64,000 nucleotides of DNA from Micromonospora sp. HM5-17 (GTDB taxonomy: Bacteria > Actinomycetota > Actinomycetes > Mycobacteriales > Micromonosporaceae): contig NZ_RJWA01000001.1 of assembly GCF_003762835.1 (NCBI RefSeq), positions 434,001 through 498,000 on the forward strand, in the 5' to 3' direction. Positions 63,226 through 64,000 of the stretch are shown piece after piece. The notes under the pieces were generated by a model. The model ran no database searches. It saw only the letters and a list, made by a program, of their open reading frames with translations, and was not told where the DNA came from. Made by a program: the position numbers and the translations under genes. Within the stretch, counting starts at the first letter, position 1. Each line of letters opens with the position of its first letter.

Positions 63226-64000
63226 CTAGATCCGGCCGGTACCGGCGCCGCTGGTCACGATGGACTTGACGTTGGTGGCGGGGTCGAGCGTGTAGCCGTA
63301 CGGGATGCTGGCGACGCTGCCGCCGGTCTCACCGGAGCCCGAGTTGACGAAATGGTTGTTCCGGGCGACCAGGTTGCCGTCGGGCGAGCTGCCCTCGCCC
63401 CGGTGGTACGGGTCCTCGACGTTCTCGAAGTAGTTCCCCTCCACCAGGACACCCGCGTTGCAGGTCGAGGCGACGCCGTAGCCGTCGACGTTGCGGTAGT
63501 AGTTGTTGTAGACGTGCACCGGGTTGCCGAACCGGACCCGGGGGTGGCGCTGGTTCGAGCCGTCGAACCAGTTGTGGTGGTACGACACCCGCAGCCGCCC
63601 GACATCCTCGCTGGCGTTGCTGTCGGAGTGGCCGAGCAGGAACGACTTGTCGTGGTTGAAGACCCGGTTCCACGAAACCGTGGCGCAGTCGGAGCTGCGC
63701 TTGATGTCGACCGCGCCGTCGTTGCCGTTGCTGAAGTTGTTGTGGTCGATCCAGACCCGGGTCGAGTACTGGACGTTGATCGCGTCGTCGCTCCAGTCCC
63801 GGAAGTTGATGTTCCGGATGATGACGTTGCTGGCGTTGGCGACGTTGAGTCCGCCGCCGGTGATGGTGGCGCCGCTGCCGACGCCGATGATGGTCTTGTT
63901 TGACGCGACCTTCTGCATGCCGCTGAGCGTGATGGTGCCGGAGACGCGGATCACCCGGGCGCCGCTGGCCTGCATGTTGCTGATCAGCCCGGCCGCGTCG
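63226..64000 (-). CDS. Pectate lyase, polysaccharide lyase family 1 (5' end off the right edge)
   Basis: 258 codons visible; the frame stays open to the window edge, so the signal peptide and start are missing (the ATG at 63975 is internal). Right-handed parallel beta-helix with KTIIGVGSGATITGGGLNV, NVIIRNINFRD, VWIDHNNFSNG (W-I-D-H), FLLGHSDSN, VSYHHNWFDGSNQRHPRVR (catalytic R-H-P-R region) and VHVYNNYY. It cleaves polygalacturonate by beta-elimination with Ca2+ and is normally secreted. Suggests a plant- or soil-associated lifestyle. Confidence 0.95.
   Translation of the reverse strand, partial: DAAGLISNMQASGARVIRVSGTITLSGMQKVASNKTIIGVGSGATITGGGLNVANASNVIIRNINFRDWSDDAINVQYSTRVWIDHNNFSNGNDGAVDIKRSSDCATVSWNRVFNHDKSFLLGHSDSNASEDVGRLRVSYHHNWFDGSNQRHPRVRFGNPVHVYNNYYRNVDGYGVASTCNAGVLVEGNYFENVEDPYHRGEGSSPDGNLVARNNHFVNSGSGETGGSVASIPYGYTLDPATNVKSIVTSGAGTGRI

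Overview
The window is very GC-rich, uses many GTG starts, and reads as chromosomal DNA of a high-GC actinobacterium. The gene content points to the Micromonosporaceae (Micromonospora and relatives): a dnaK-grpE-dnaJ-hspR operon with HspR operators, a DUF6458-type protein, an LppU/SCO3897-like protein, DUF3151, and proline-rich secreted or ATPase proteins. This assignment is inference from gene families; no rRNA or marker alignment was available. I see no rRNA, tRNA, CRISPR array, transposase or prophage.

Layout. 1-1389: two-component pair (kinase cut by the left edge). 1650-4344: phosphoribosyltransferase, RlpA-like wall protein, SpoIIE-type phosphatase. 4602-10342: acyl-CoA dehydrogenase, DUF6458-type membrane protein, SixA-like phosphatase, hemolysin-III membrane protein, thioredoxin-NHL fusion. 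10617-13899: very long Pro/Gly-rich LppU-like protein and a tiny basic protein. 14149-17770: E1-alpha/E1-beta/E2 of a 2-oxoacid dehydrogenase. 18277-21653: Pro/Ser/Thr-rich surface protein, NrtR-like NUDIX protein and a conserved unknown. 21834-25503: two dynamin-like GTPases. 25805-30609: dnaK-grpE-dnaJ-hspR. 30895-33333: small unknown and a KhtTU-like K+/H+ antiporter. 33632-36223: clpB. 36363-39246: membrane protein, SDR, pyrE, ArsR regulator. 39702-44773: DedA protein and the Hen1-Pnkp RNA repair cassette. 45139-49174: small acidic protein, holin-like membrane protein, fbaA, LOG-family protein, DUF3151 protein. 49393-54616: ParA/EspI-like ATPase, degenerate diacylglycerol-kinase-like protein, purA. 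54546-57297: MarR/metallo-hydrolase/MFS cassette. 57309-60328: purD, then an SCP2-acyl-CoA dehydrogenase operon. 60703-64000: ArsR-like regulator, small membrane protein, serine hydrolase, and a pectate lyase cut by the right edge.

How it works together. The backbone is housekeeping: protein quality control under HspR (HAIR operators before dnaK and clpB), purine and pyrimidine synthesis (purA, purD, pyrE), glycolysis (fbaA) and acyl/keto-acid catabolism. From memory, the order dynamin-like pair, dnaK operon, clpB, pyrE, DedA, fba, purA resembles a rearranged version of the M. tuberculosis Rv0342-Rv0385 region. The more unusual content is the RNA repair cassette with a structured leader, a shared two-palindrome operator in front of both acyl-CoA dehydrogenase loci, an ArsR-hydrolase operon behind twin palindromes, a lipid-kinase-like protein that has lost its catalytic motif, and an AT-rich MarR cassette next to purA. 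Several genes have a -10-like hexamer 6-8 bases before the start codon, suggesting leaderless transcripts.
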